Part shown: in pieces, positions 20,261 through 27,298 of the stretch
How the letters are laid out: each line of letters opens with the position of its first letter
How positions within the stretch are numbered: position 1 is the first letter of the stretch
Assembly (NCBI RefSeq): GCF_008973755.1
Contig: NZ_WBOM01000001.1
Span: 496,001-560,000 of the forward strand
Direction: 5' to 3'
Source of the DNA: Nitrincola alkalilacustris
GTDB taxonomy: Bacteria; Pseudomonadota; Gammaproteobacteria; Pseudomonadales; Balneatricaceae
Length of the DNA: 64,000 nucleotides
Position numbers and translations under genes: made by a program
Notes under the pieces: generated by a model
What the model was told of the DNA's origin: nothing
What the model saw: only the letters and a program-made list of their open reading frames with translations
The model's database searches: none

Positions 20261-20929
20261 ATGCGTAGCAAAATGATTCCACTTGCGTTCATTGCTGCGG
20301 TACCCATGTTTGGCGCTGTACCGGCTGTTGCAGAGGATGGGCCGTTTTCGGCCAATATCAGCCTGGTTTCAGATTATGTTTCACGCGGTTACAGCCTGTC
20401 GAATGGCCGTCCTGCGCTTCAGGGTGGGCTGGACTACGCCCATGACAGCGGGCTCTACATTGGTACCTGGGCATCCAGTGTGTCGGAGCGTTCGCTGGTG
20501 GAGGGGGTGGATGGTGTCGAGATCGACGTCTATGTCGGATATGCCGGTGAGGTGGGTGAGCTGGGCTATGATGTCAGTCTGGCGCGCTATACCTTCCCGG
20601 GATCTCACGACAGCAAGGATACTGACTCCACCGAGTTTGTCGGCGTGCTCTCCTGGGATTTTCTGAGCTTTGCCTACAAGCGCGATTTTGATTTCAAGGT
20701 GCATTATTACAATGTATCAGCTTCTTACGAGGTGATGGATGGCCTCTCTCTGGATGCGAGTTTCGGTTATTCCAAACCTGATAATGACAGTTCCTACCGT
20801 GACTGGAGTATCGGCGCGACCAAGCACCTGGCAGGTCTTGATTTTGGTCTTCACTATGTCAACAGCAGTGTGAAGGATACGCCGAACTTCGATGACACGC
20901 TGGTGCTCTCGATCAGCAAGTACTTCTGA
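20261..20929 (+). CDS. TorF family putative porin
   Basis: 222-residue outer-membrane beta-barrel candidate. A signal peptide (MIPLAFIAAVPMFGAVPAVAE) is followed by the family opening FSANISLVSDYVSRGYSLSN and repeated amphipathic strands with alternating aromatic residues, ending in a terminal aromatic (SISKYF) as expected for BAM-dependent assembly. Proteins of this family are annotated as putative porins. An AGGAGAA site lies in front of the ATG. Position after the transporter suggests diffusion of choline-like solutes, but this is inference. Confidence 0.82.
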   Translation: MRSKMIPLAFIAAVPMFGAVPAVAEDGPFSANISLVSDYVSRGYSLSNGRPALQGGLDYAHDSGLYIGTWASSVSERSLVEGVDGVEIDVYVGYAGEVGELGYDVSLARYTFPGSHDSKDTDSTEFVGVLSWDFLSFAYKRDFDFKVHYYNVSASYEVMDGLSLDASFGYSKPDNDSSYRDWSIGATKHLAGLDFGLHYVNSSVKDTPNFDDTLVLSISKYF

Positions 20930-20935
20930 GCGTTT

Positions 20936-20964
20936 GATCAGCGCATGAAGGCTGTGCGCTGATC
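20936..20964. other. Inverted repeat downstream of the porin gene
   Basis: GATCAGCGCA at 20936-20945 and TGCGCTGATC at 20955-20964 are perfect 10-base arms with a nine-base loop, just after the porin stop. It precedes a second GC-rich hairpin with a T-run and may be part of the transcript end. Confidence 0.5.
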
Positions 20965-20969
20965 TCTGT

Positions 20970-20993
20970 GGCCCGAGGTCGTCGGGCCTGTTT
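20970..20993 (+). terminator. Terminator after the porin gene
   Basis: GGCCCGA (20970-20976) pairs with TCGGGCC (20982-20988) around a five-base loop, then TGTTT follows. It lies between the porin gene and convergent betI. The T-run is short, so termination may be partial. Confidence 0.55.
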
Positions 20994-21093
20994 ACCCCTT
21001 TCAACCTTCGTACGGAAAGCTTACGGGCTCTTCGCTGGTGGCGGCTGTCTGGCCACCAGCATTTTTTCAGATCTCTCCTGGCCTAATCTGCAA

Positions 21094-21684
21094 TCAGTGA
21101 TCGGCCCCGTACTTTTGAATCATGCAATCCAGATAGGATTCGGTCATGTGAAGGGCCAGTGGGCAGGGTACTTCGCAATCATCCATCGCCTGCTGCAGCC
21201 ATAGGCCATCCATCATCAGACTCAATCCACGGCTCACATCCAGCGCATGCTCCTGCGGCATCAGTTTTTTCAGATAGCACACCAGGTTACTCTGAAGGCG
21301 GCTGTAGATCAGATTCTGCAACTGAACGAATCCGGGACTTTTCGGCGATTGGGCATAGAGTGCCAACCAGGCACGGGCATTTTCCGGTTTGAAAATCTCT
21401 TCATCAAAGTTTCCGCGCAGCACGGCCGACAGCTTTTCCCTGGGTGTGCGTGCTTCCCGCATCAGGCTTACGACACGGTCTCCAATCAGGCGATTGGCGT
21501 AGCGCACCACGGCGTTCAGCAGCTCCACCTTGTTCTTGAAGTGATAGTTGACGATACCATGCGACATACCGGCTTTTTCGCCGACTCGGGCAACTGTAGT
21601 GCCTGCCAGACCATGCTCGAGCATGACGTAATAGGCGGCTTTTGTCAGATCCTTGCGACGGATCTGTCCAATGCTGGTTTTCAC
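21094..21684 (-). CDS. betI: TetR-family repressor of choline genes
   Basis: 196 residues, the normal BetI length. N-terminal TetR helix-turn-helix: IRRKDLTKAAYYVMLEHG, TVARVGEKAGMSHGIVNYHF, matching the BetI pattern with the NYHFKNK end of the recognition helix. The C-terminal half resembles the BetI ligand domain (ARAWLALYAQS). In E. coli BetI represses the bet genes until choline is present. Here it is not next to betB in the same direction but convergent, after the porin gene, which is an unusual arrangement. Confidence 0.88.
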   Translation of the reverse strand: MKTSIGQIRRKDLTKAAYYVMLEHGLAGTTVARVGEKAGMSHGIVNYHFKNKVELLNAVVRYANRLIGDRVVSLMREARTPREKLSAVLRGNFDEEIFKPENARAWLALYAQSPKSPGFVQLQNLIYSRLQSNLVCYLKKLMPQEHALDVSRGLSLMMDGLWLQQAMDDCEVPCPLALHMTESYLDCMIQKYGADH

Positions 21685-21864
21685 GACTGAGGGGTTCCGC
21701 TATTGGGTTGAATTCTGTACGGATTCTGACATTACCCGGCGTGGATTGAAAGACTGAAAAACTATTTGCGATCAGCTGTACACGTGCTGACTTGCTGCAG
21801 GCGCCGAAGGTGGCTTGATGTTGCTGAGGCGCGGCTTGTGCTGGTGTTGAGGTGAGATGATTAA

Positions 21865-21940
21865 TGGCCTCCCCACAGGGACTCGAACCCCGATCTGGCC
21901 CTTAGGAGGGGCCCGTTCTATCCGGTTGAACTATAGGGAG
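21865..21940 (-). tRNA. tRNA-Arg (anticodon CCT)
   Basis: Read on the minus strand, the 76 bases fold as a tRNA: acceptor CTCCCTA pairs with TGGGGAG; D arm GTTC/GAAC; anticodon stem GGCCC/GGGCC around the loop CTCCTAA (anticodon CCT, reading AGG); T stem CGGGG/CCCTG with loop TTCGAGT; discriminator G and an encoded CCA. It lies between betI and flgN. tRNA genes are common integration sites, but no integrase or repeat is seen here. Confidence 0.95.
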
Positions 21941-21949
21941 ACGGCGGCG

Positions 21950-21978
21950 ATTCTACCGGTAAATGAGTGCTTTGGCCA
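21950..21978 (-). promoter_or_regulatory. Possible promoter of tRNA-Arg
   Basis: On the minus strand TGGCCA, 17 bases, then TAGAAT (5 of 6 to the -10 consensus). Initiation would fall a few bases upstream of the tRNA 5' end. The -35 match is only 4 of 6. Confidence 0.4.
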
Positions 21979-21983
21979 CTGTT

Positions 21984-22469
21984 TCAGGCCTTGCCGATAC
22001 GGCTCTGGGGTGAATAGTTGCCTTTTTCACCACGATTATCATACAACACACCTTTACCGCTCTGACCTTGCAGCAGTGCTATGAGCTGATCCAGGTTGCG
22101 TTTGCTGCGATTGACTATCTGCTCGTTGCGCTGATTGCTTTCACGTACCTCATGCAGTGAATCGGTCAGTCTGTTCCACTCGGATTCAAGCAGTTGGGCG
22201 GGCTTTTCCGGAAGCTGGCTGAGCAGTTTCTTGACTCCATCTTCTGAGGGAGTTAAACCAAGCTGTATCAGGGTGTCGTTACGTTCTTTGATATTCAGCT
22301 CGATCTGCTCGAGCAATGTCTGTTTCAGCCCGGTGGCGTTGGTCAGTTGATCCAGATCTCTGGCCTCAATGGCTGAGCGTTCTGCTTCCAACTGCAACTT
22401 CAGTTGCTCAAAAAGCAAAATGCCCTGGCGAACCAAGGCAAAGAATTCTTGTGTCAACTTATCGGACAT
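21984..22469 (-). CDS. flgN: Flagellar export chaperone FlgN
   Basis: 161-residue, almost wholly helical protein (SDKLTQEFFALVRQGILLFE ... EQIVNRSKRNLDQLIALLQG), matching the FlgN family of cytoplasmic chaperones that guard the hook-filament junction proteins FlgK and FlgL before export. The C-terminus is polar and glycine-rich. It lies 9 bases after flgM, forming the usual flgMN operon, with a sigma-28 promoter upstream of flgM. Confidence 0.88.
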   Translation of the reverse strand: MSDKLTQEFFALVRQGILLFEQLKLQLEAERSAIEARDLDQLTNATGLKQTLLEQIELNIKERNDTLIQLGLTPSEDGVKKLLSQLPEKPAQLLESEWNRLTDSLHEVRESNQRNEQIVNRSKRNLDQLIALLQGQSGKGVLYDNRGEKGNYSPQSRIGKA

Positions 22470-22478
22470 ATAGACTCA

Positions 22479-22793
22479 TCAGTTGAAAAGTTTATCAAAC
22501 TGCAACATCTTGTCTGCTATGCGACCGCTATCCACCTGATAGCTACCATCTGCGATGGCGGCTTTGATGCCGGCAATGCGCTCTGCATCAACATCAGGCA
22601 CTGTGTCCAGACGTTTCCCGGCTTCCTGCAGTGCCTGGGCAGCATCACTCAGCTTAACGGTGTCACTGGCAAGCTGGTTCGGAGTGCTGTTATCACTCTT
22701 GTCGGCTACCTGTGAGTTGCGCTGCGATTCGGCACCTTTGCCGCGGGCTGCTGTCGTCTGGTTTGAGGACAGGCCGTTGAGATCTATAGCCAT
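22479..22793 (-). CDS. flgM: Anti-sigma-28 factor FlgM
   Basis: 104-residue small, polar protein. The N-terminal MAIDLNGLSS and disordered region are followed by the C-terminal sigma-28-binding helices (TVKLSDAAQALQEAGKRL and ERIAGIKAAIADGSYQ). FlgM binds FliA until the hook is finished, then is exported, releasing late gene expression. It is itself preceded by a FliA promoter (22827-22853), so it feeds back on its own synthesis. Several sigma-28 promoters in this window would be controlled by it. Confidence 0.93.
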   Translation of the reverse strand: MAIDLNGLSSNQTTAARGKGAESQRNSQVADKSDNSTPNQLASDTVKLSDAAQALQEAGKRLDTVPDVDAERIAGIKAAIADGSYQVDSGRIADKMLQFDKLFN

Positions 22794-22826
22794 CCTGACA
22801 TCCCTCGTAAACTGTTCATGCTAGGG

Positions 22827-22853
22827 TTATCGGTCAGGCTCTGGATTTCTTTA
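22827..22853 (-). promoter_or_regulatory. Sigma-28 (FliA) promoter of flgMN
   Basis: On the minus strand TAAA (22850-22853), 15 bases, then ACCGATAA (22827-22834), one mismatch from the enterobacterial consensus TAAA-N15-GCCGATAA. It is 34 bases upstream of the flgM start. Confidence 0.85.
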
Positions 22854-22988
22854 GGATTATCTTAAAGAATTTTTGCCTGAATATTTTCACGTCCCTGTAA
22901 CACCGCATGGGCATGTTGCATACAGTGAAGTGTAGCGGAATGAGAGGGTTTCAGCCAGTCCTGCTCTGTCAGTGTTGTCGAGCTGCTG

Positions 22989-23684
22989 TCATGGAACCCG
23001 GACTACGCCGTTGCCAACCACTACGGCGCGCAGTTCAATTCCGGAACGCTCATTGCGTACCGAGATCTGCTCATTGATACGCCCATCTTCGAGCGCAACA
23101 CCTGGAGTGCGGATCACTAATCCACCGCGCCTGGCCTCTATCGCAACACTGTCGCCACGATTGACTGCCAAAGCTGCTTCCAGCATGCGCGTCGTAATAA
23201 TCTGATTGCTGCCGATATGGCGTCTGGCCAGTTTTCCAAGCAGGTCCTGCTCACGGGTAAAATACTCCTGGTTGAGGCGGGAAATATCCTGCTCCTGCAT
23301 TTTCAGGTCTTGCGCTGAAATTCTGCCGTGCCTGACAATAGGACGAGCGGCGACAACTACCGTCATGAACTGGCGCACCTGCGCGGTTACGGTAATACTC
23401 CATTGAGGGGCGTTGCAGCTGGCTCTTGCCGTCACCCGTTGCCCACTGTTGAAGGGTAATGATATGGTCAGTGGATGGCTGCACTGAGGCAGGCCCAATG
23501 TCGGATTAACAGGTGAAACATTGACCTCAATCCGGCTGTCGGGCAGGCGGTTCTGGAACTCTTCCGTGATGAAGTGACTGACGGCCTGCTCAATCTCTTC
23601 GGCGGTTGTGGTTGCCGAAAAAGCAGGGGAAATCAAAAAAGTGGCGAAAAGCACGATAACTAGTGTTAAATTAAACATATTCAC
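22989..23684 (-). CDS. flgA: Flagellar P-ring assembly chaperone FlgA
   Basis: 231-residue periplasmic protein with a signal peptide (FNLTLVIVLFATFLISPAFSA). The C-terminal SAF-type domain is visible (ARPIVRHGRISAQDLKMQEQ, ARRHIGSNQIITTRML, VNRGDSVAIEARRGGLVIR). FlgA helps FlgI assemble around the rod. The start is read as GTG at 23684; an in-frame ATG lies at 23678. It is divergent from cheV, the order seen in Pseudomonas and Vibrio relatives. No flagellar promoter was recognised in the 65-base gap. Confidence 0.92.
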   Translation of the reverse strand: MNMFNLTLVIVLFATFLISPAFSATTTAEEIEQAVSHFITEEFQNRLPDSRIEVNVSPVNPTLGLPQCSHPLTISLPFNSGQRVTARASCNAPQWSITVTAQVRQFMTVVVAARPIVRHGRISAQDLKMQEQDISRLNQEYFTREQDLLGKLARRHIGSNQIITTRMLEAALAVNRGDSVAIEARRGGLVIRTPGVALEDGRINEQISVRNERSGIELRAVVVGNGVVRVP

Positions 23685-23749
23685 ATGTGTGCTCTGTCCT
23701 AAGTGGCTGAACGCAACTCATAAAAAGAAAGCTTGGGGTTGATTGAATC

Positions 23750-24682
23750 ATGTCAGGTATCCTGGATAGTGTAAACCTACGTACTCAGATGGTCGGGCAG
23801 AACCGCCTGGAGCTGCTGCTGTTCAGTCTTGAAACTTCGCAGCGTTATGGGATTAACGTGTTCAAGGTACGCGAGGTATTGCAGTGCCCTGACTTGACAG
23901 AAGTGCCGAGACAGACAACGGTTATCAAAGGGATGGCGCACATCCGTGGTGAAACCATTCCTGTGCTGGATCTGTCTGAGGCGATCGGTCGCCGGCCGAT
24001 ACCGCCAGAAGATGAGCGCTCCTGCTTTCTGATTGTTGCCGAGTATAATAAACGTACTCTTGCATTTCTGGTGCGTAAGGTCGACAGAATTCTGAATACC
24101 AACTGGGATCAGATCATGGCGCCACCGGCCGAGATAGGAACCGATAACTACCTGACAGCCGTATTTGAGCATGAGGGCAAGTTGATCGAGATCATCGATG
24201 TTGAGCAGATCCTGGCTGATCTCTATCCTGCGCCGACCGATGTCAGCGAAGATGTGGCCAGCAAGGATGTTCGCCAGGAAGCTCATCAGTACCATGTGCT
24301 GATATGCGATGACTCTGCTGTAGCGCGTAACCAGATGCAGAAAAGTCTCGAAAGCCTGGGGTTGAAGGTAACGGTCGCCAAGAATGGGCGTCAGGCCTGG
24401 ATGCTGCTGAAGGAGATGGCTGACAAGGATGTGGATGTGACAGAGCATTTTCTGATGCTGATCTCCGATATCGAGATGCCGGAGATGGATGGTTACACCC
24501 TGACCTCCATGATCAGAGGTGACAGCCGGATGCAGAAAATGCATGTTGTGCTGCATACATCACTCAGTGGCGGATTCAACGTCTCGATGGTGAAAAAGGT
24601 TGGTGCTGATGGCTTTCTTGCCAAATTCAATCCTGATGAACTGGCTGGTGTCGTCGTCAGGCGTATGCAAGCGGTCAGATAA
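23750..24682 (+). CDS. cheV: Chemotaxis coupling protein CheV
   Basis: 310 residues: a CheW-like coupling domain (residues about 15-165; YGINVFKVREVLQCPDL, IRGETIPVLDLSEAIG, FEHEGKLIEIIDVEQIL) fused to a response-receiver domain (about 180-310) with LICDDSAVARNQM, the phosphoacceptor Asp in LMLISDIEMPEMDGY and a conserved Lys in GFLAKFNPDEL. CheV links chemoreceptors to CheA and can dampen signalling when phosphorylated. It is followed 25 bases later by cheR. Confidence 0.95.
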   Translation: MSGILDSVNLRTQMVGQNRLELLLFSLETSQRYGINVFKVREVLQCPDLTEVPRQTTVIKGMAHIRGETIPVLDLSEAIGRRPIPPEDERSCFLIVAEYNKRTLAFLVRKVDRILNTNWDQIMAPPAEIGTDNYLTAVFEHEGKLIEIIDVEQILADLYPAPTDVSEDVASKDVRQEAHQYHVLICDDSAVARNQMQKSLESLGLKVTVAKNGRQAWMLLKEMADKDVDVTEHFLMLISDIEMPEMDGYTLTSMIRGDSRMQKMHVVLHTSLSGGFNVSMVKKVGADGFLAKFNPDELAGVVVRRMQAVR

Positions 24683-24707
24683 CCTGACCCAACTTGAGGC
24701 TGCTTGA

Positions 24708-25544
24708 GTGAAGAGTGGATTTACGATCTCAACTGACGAGTTCAGGAGTTTCAGCCAGTTTCTGGAAAAGAGCTGCGGTATTTTGCTGGCCGACCACAAG
24801 CAGTATCTGGTTCAGAGTCGTCTGAACCGGATCATGCAGCAGGAGGGTTTCAGCAGCCTGTCGGAGCTGGTTTCCAAACTCAGTCAGTATGGCGGAACAA
24901 CGCTGAAAGAGCAGGTCATCGATGCGATGACAACCAATGAAACGCTCTGGTTTCGTGATATCCATCCTTTCGATATTCTTCGTGACAAGCTCCTGCCGGA
25001 GATGACAGGAAGTGGCTCTCAAAAGTTGCGAATCTGGTCTGCTGCCTGTTCGACTGGTCAGGAGCCCTACTCCATCAGCATGGTGATGGAAGAGTATAAA
25101 CAGATTAAGCCTGGTGCCTTGATGACGGCCCCTGAAATAGTGGCTACGGACATCTCAAGCAGTGTGCTGAATCAGGCTCGCCGTGGTGAGTATGAGATGC
25201 TGGCACTGGGGCGCGGTCTGTCTCAGGATCGCCTTAAGCGCTTTTTTCAGCAGTCGGCTGATGGTGTCTGGCAGGTCAGGCCTGAGATCAAAAGTCGGGT
25301 CAAATTTCAGAGCCTCAACTTGTTGGGTCAGTATTCGGCTCTGGGCCAGTTCGATATTATTTTCTGCCGTAACGTACTGATCTATTTCTCTTCTGATGTA
25401 AAGGCCGAGATCCTGCGCAAGATGCGTAAGCAGCTTAAAACCGGAGGGTATCTTGTGCTGGGTGCGTCTGAGTCCCTGTCCGGAATGCCTGATATCTACA
25501 AGATGATCCATTGCCGTCCCGGCATCATTTATCAGGCGATTTGA
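24708..25544 (+). CDS. cheR: Chemoreceptor methyltransferase CheR
   Basis: 278 residues. N-terminal helical domain (FRSFSQFLEKSCGILLADHK) and a SAM-dependent methyltransferase domain with LRIWSAACSTGQEPYSISM and FDIIFCRNVLIYFSSDVK. CheR methylates glutamates on chemoreceptors for adaptation. Start is GTG at 24708. The cheV-cheR pair sits between flgA and flgB as in many polar-flagellated gammaproteobacteria. Confidence 0.95.
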   Translation: MKSGFTISTDEFRSFSQFLEKSCGILLADHKQYLVQSRLNRIMQQEGFSSLSELVSKLSQYGGTTLKEQVIDAMTTNETLWFRDIHPFDILRDKLLPEMTGSGSQKLRIWSAACSTGQEPYSISMVMEEYKQIKPGALMTAPEIVATDISSSVLNQARRGEYEMLALGRGLSQDRLKRFFQQSADGVWQVRPEIKSRVKFQSLNLLGQYSALGQFDIIFCRNVLIYFSSDVKAEILRKMRKQLKTGGYLVLGASESLSGMPDIYKMIHCRPGIIYQAI

Positions 25545-25665
25545 TGCCGCTTCGGTTTCGTTTGGATTCACACTTGCCGCTCGGGCGGTAAATCATTGCC
25601 GCTTTAATGGCAAATGCCCTCTTCAACTACGCCCCTCTCTTTTTAAATCAATGACTTGAGTGTTA

Positions 25666-25681
25666 TGGTACGCCTTTTGCA
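25666..25681 (+). promoter_or_regulatory. Sigma-54 promoter of flgBCDE
   Basis: TGGTACGCCTTTTGCA has the -24 GG and -12 GC with the exact 10-base spacing of RpoN promoters. It lies 54 bases upstream of the flgB start. An FleQ/FlrC-type activator would be needed; none is encoded here. Confidence 0.85.
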
Positions 25682-25734
25682 TTTTTTCTGCATAGAGTGA
25701 GTTTTTGCAATCACAAAAGAGTTCAGAGGCGAGT

Positions 25735-26136
25735 ATGGCAATCAATTTCAATAATGCACTAGGTATTCATCCCGACGCGCTGTTGGTGCACTCCCGTCGC
25801 AGTGAAATTATTGCCAATAATATTGCCAATGCAGATACACCAAACTTCAAGGCGCGTGATATCGATTTCAGATCAATACTGGCGGGTGAGCAGAGTGCTC
25901 TGGAGCCGGTGGCCTTGAAGGCAACCAAGGCGGGTCATTTTTCCTCTCTGGTGTCACCTGATTTTGCCGCGGATCTGCTCTATCGTCAGCCTTTGCAGCC
26001 ATCTATCGATGGCAATACTGTAGAGGTGCAGGAGGAGATTGCACGCTTTACCGAAAACTCGATCCGCTTTCAGGCCTCCTTTGAGTTTTTGAACAGCAAG
26101 TTCAGTGGCCTCAACTCAGCGATCAAGGGTGAATAA
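25735..26136 (+). CDS. flgB: Flagellar proximal rod protein FlgB
   Basis: 133-residue rod protein. The rod/hook family N-terminal signature is clear: LLVHSRRSEIIANNIANADT with PNFKARDIDF. The C-terminal helix RFTENSIRFQASFEFLNSKF is typical. I chose the ATG at 25735, which follows AGAGGCG; an upstream in-frame TTG is unlikely. First gene of flgBCDE, behind a sigma-54 promoter. Confidence 0.95.
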   Translation: MAINFNNALGIHPDALLVHSRRSEIIANNIANADTPNFKARDIDFRSILAGEQSALEPVALKATKAGHFSSLVSPDFAADLLYRQPLQPSIDGNTVEVQEEIARFTENSIRFQASFEFLNSKFSGLNSAIKGE

Positions 26137-26138
26137 TC

Positions 26139-26573
26139 ATGTCTTTATCTAATGTGTTCACTATCGCCGGTTCCGCCATGAGTGCTCAGACGATTCGTTT
26201 GAATACAACGGCCAGCAATATGGCGAATGCTGAAAGTGTCAGCTCAAACGAGGGTGAGACCTATCGTGCGCGTAAGCCTGTTTTTGCACTGCGCTCACCT
26301 GAAGAGTCTGTGATGCAGAGCGGTGAGTCAGGTTTGTCTCCAGGCCAGGGTGTTCAGGTGCTGGATATCGTTCAAAGCCAGGCGGCACTGCGTCAGGCGT
26401 ATGAGCCGGATCACCCGATGGCCGATGAGCAGGGCTATGTGTTTTACCCAAATGTGAACATCATGGAGGAGATGGCAGACATGATTTCGGCGTCTCGCTC
26501 TTTCCAGATCAATGTTGATGTAATGAATACAACCAAACAGATGCTGCAGAAAACACTGACTCTGGGTCAGTGA
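26139..26573 (+). CDS. flgC: Flagellar proximal rod protein FlgC
   Basis: 144-residue rod protein. The N-terminus shows FTIAGSAMSAQTIRLNTTAS and NMANAESVSSNEGETYRARK; the C-terminus shows VNIMEEMADMISASRSFQIN and the terminal helix VMNTTKQMLQKTLTLGQ. It starts 2 bases after flgB ends, consistent with coupled translation in flgBCDE. Complete by length and motifs. Confidence 0.95.
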   Translation: MSLSNVFTIAGSAMSAQTIRLNTTASNMANAESVSSNEGETYRARKPVFALRSPEESVMQSGESGLSPGQGVQVLDIVQSQAALRQAYEPDHPMADEQGYVFYPNVNIMEEMADMISASRSFQINVDVMNTTKQMLQKTLTLGQ

Positions 26574-26612
26574 TCAGAGTCGGTGATTAAAGTTGAATAG
26601 AGGGTATACCTC

Positions 26613-27284
26613 ATGAGTACTATTAACGGTACTGGTCAGAATGTTTTTGACAAGATAAATCAGAATAACCAGTCTGAGGCGCAGAAGGCCAATGGACAGG
26701 GCGACGAAAGTCAGATGTTCATGAAGCTGATGATTGCTCAACTGCAGAACCAGGATCCGACAAGTCCTGCGGACACGACCGACTTCATGCAGCAGATCTC
26801 CAGCATGACCATGGTCGAAAGCATGACGAGTCTGACCAAAACGGTTGAGAGCATGAGCAGTTCACTGCTCAGCTCTCAGGCTGCGCTGCAGGCTTCGGCC
26901 ATGGTGGGTCGCAATGCCTACGTCAAGACAGATGTCGGCATTCTGGAGGAGGGGCGAGCGGTCCGCGGCATGGTGCCGCTTGAAACAAGCGTATCTGACC
27001 TGCGGGTATCAGTTTACGATGCCGGGGGCAACCTGGTTGATGCTGTCAATATGGGATCAAAAAGTGCTGGTGAGCATAACTTTGCCTGGGCTGGATTGGA
27101 TCTTGGACCAGGCAAGTATCGCTTCGTTGCCGAGGTTCGCCAGGGGGATGGCGCGTATCAACCCGTTGAAAGTTATATTGCGCATACCGTCAACAGCGTG
27201 ACGCTGGGACAGAACGGTATCGGTATGAAAGTTAATACAGATGGCGGATCGGTTGGTATCAACGACGTCAGACAGATTGGATAA
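26613..27284 (+). CDS. flgD: Hook-capping protein FlgD
   Basis: 223-residue scaffold that caps the growing hook. The conserved N-terminal region MFMKLMIAQLQNQDPTSPAD and TDFMQQISSMTMVESM are diagnostic. The C-terminal half has the FlgD Ig-like/Tudor part (LRVSVYDAGGNLVDAV, FAWAGLDLGPGKYRF). It lies between flgC and flgE in the normal order. Confidence 0.95.
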   Translation: MSTINGTGQNVFDKINQNNQSEAQKANGQGDESQMFMKLMIAQLQNQDPTSPADTTDFMQQISSMTMVESMTSLTKTVESMSSSLLSSQAALQASAMVGRNAYVKTDVGILEEGRAVRGMVPLETSVSDLRVSVYDAGGNLVDAVNMGSKSAGEHNFAWAGLDLGPGKYRFVAEVRQGDGAYQPVESYIAHTVNSVTLGQNGIGMKVNTDGGSVGINDVRQIG

Positions 27285-27298
27285 ATGAGAGGTTAGCC

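Noticed and set aside
19515-20282. 255-codon open frame on the minus strand over the BCCT-like gene
   Set aside because: Its product is rich in His, Gln and Asp, a composition typical of the reverse strand of a membrane-protein gene; no domain.
21865-21940. tRNA-Arg as integration site of a mobile island
   Set aside because: No integrase, direct repeat of the tRNA 3' end or transposase is seen; the flanking genes are core flagellar and bet genes.
23685-23749. Search for sigma-54 or sigma-28 promoters between flgA and cheV
   Set aside because: GG/GC pairs with correct spacing and GCCGATAA-like boxes are absent on both strands, so no promoter is claimed.
23777-24556. 259-codon open frame on the minus strand in cheV
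   Set aside because: Length is notable, but cheV is unmistakable on the + strand and the antisense product lacks a plausible start or domain.
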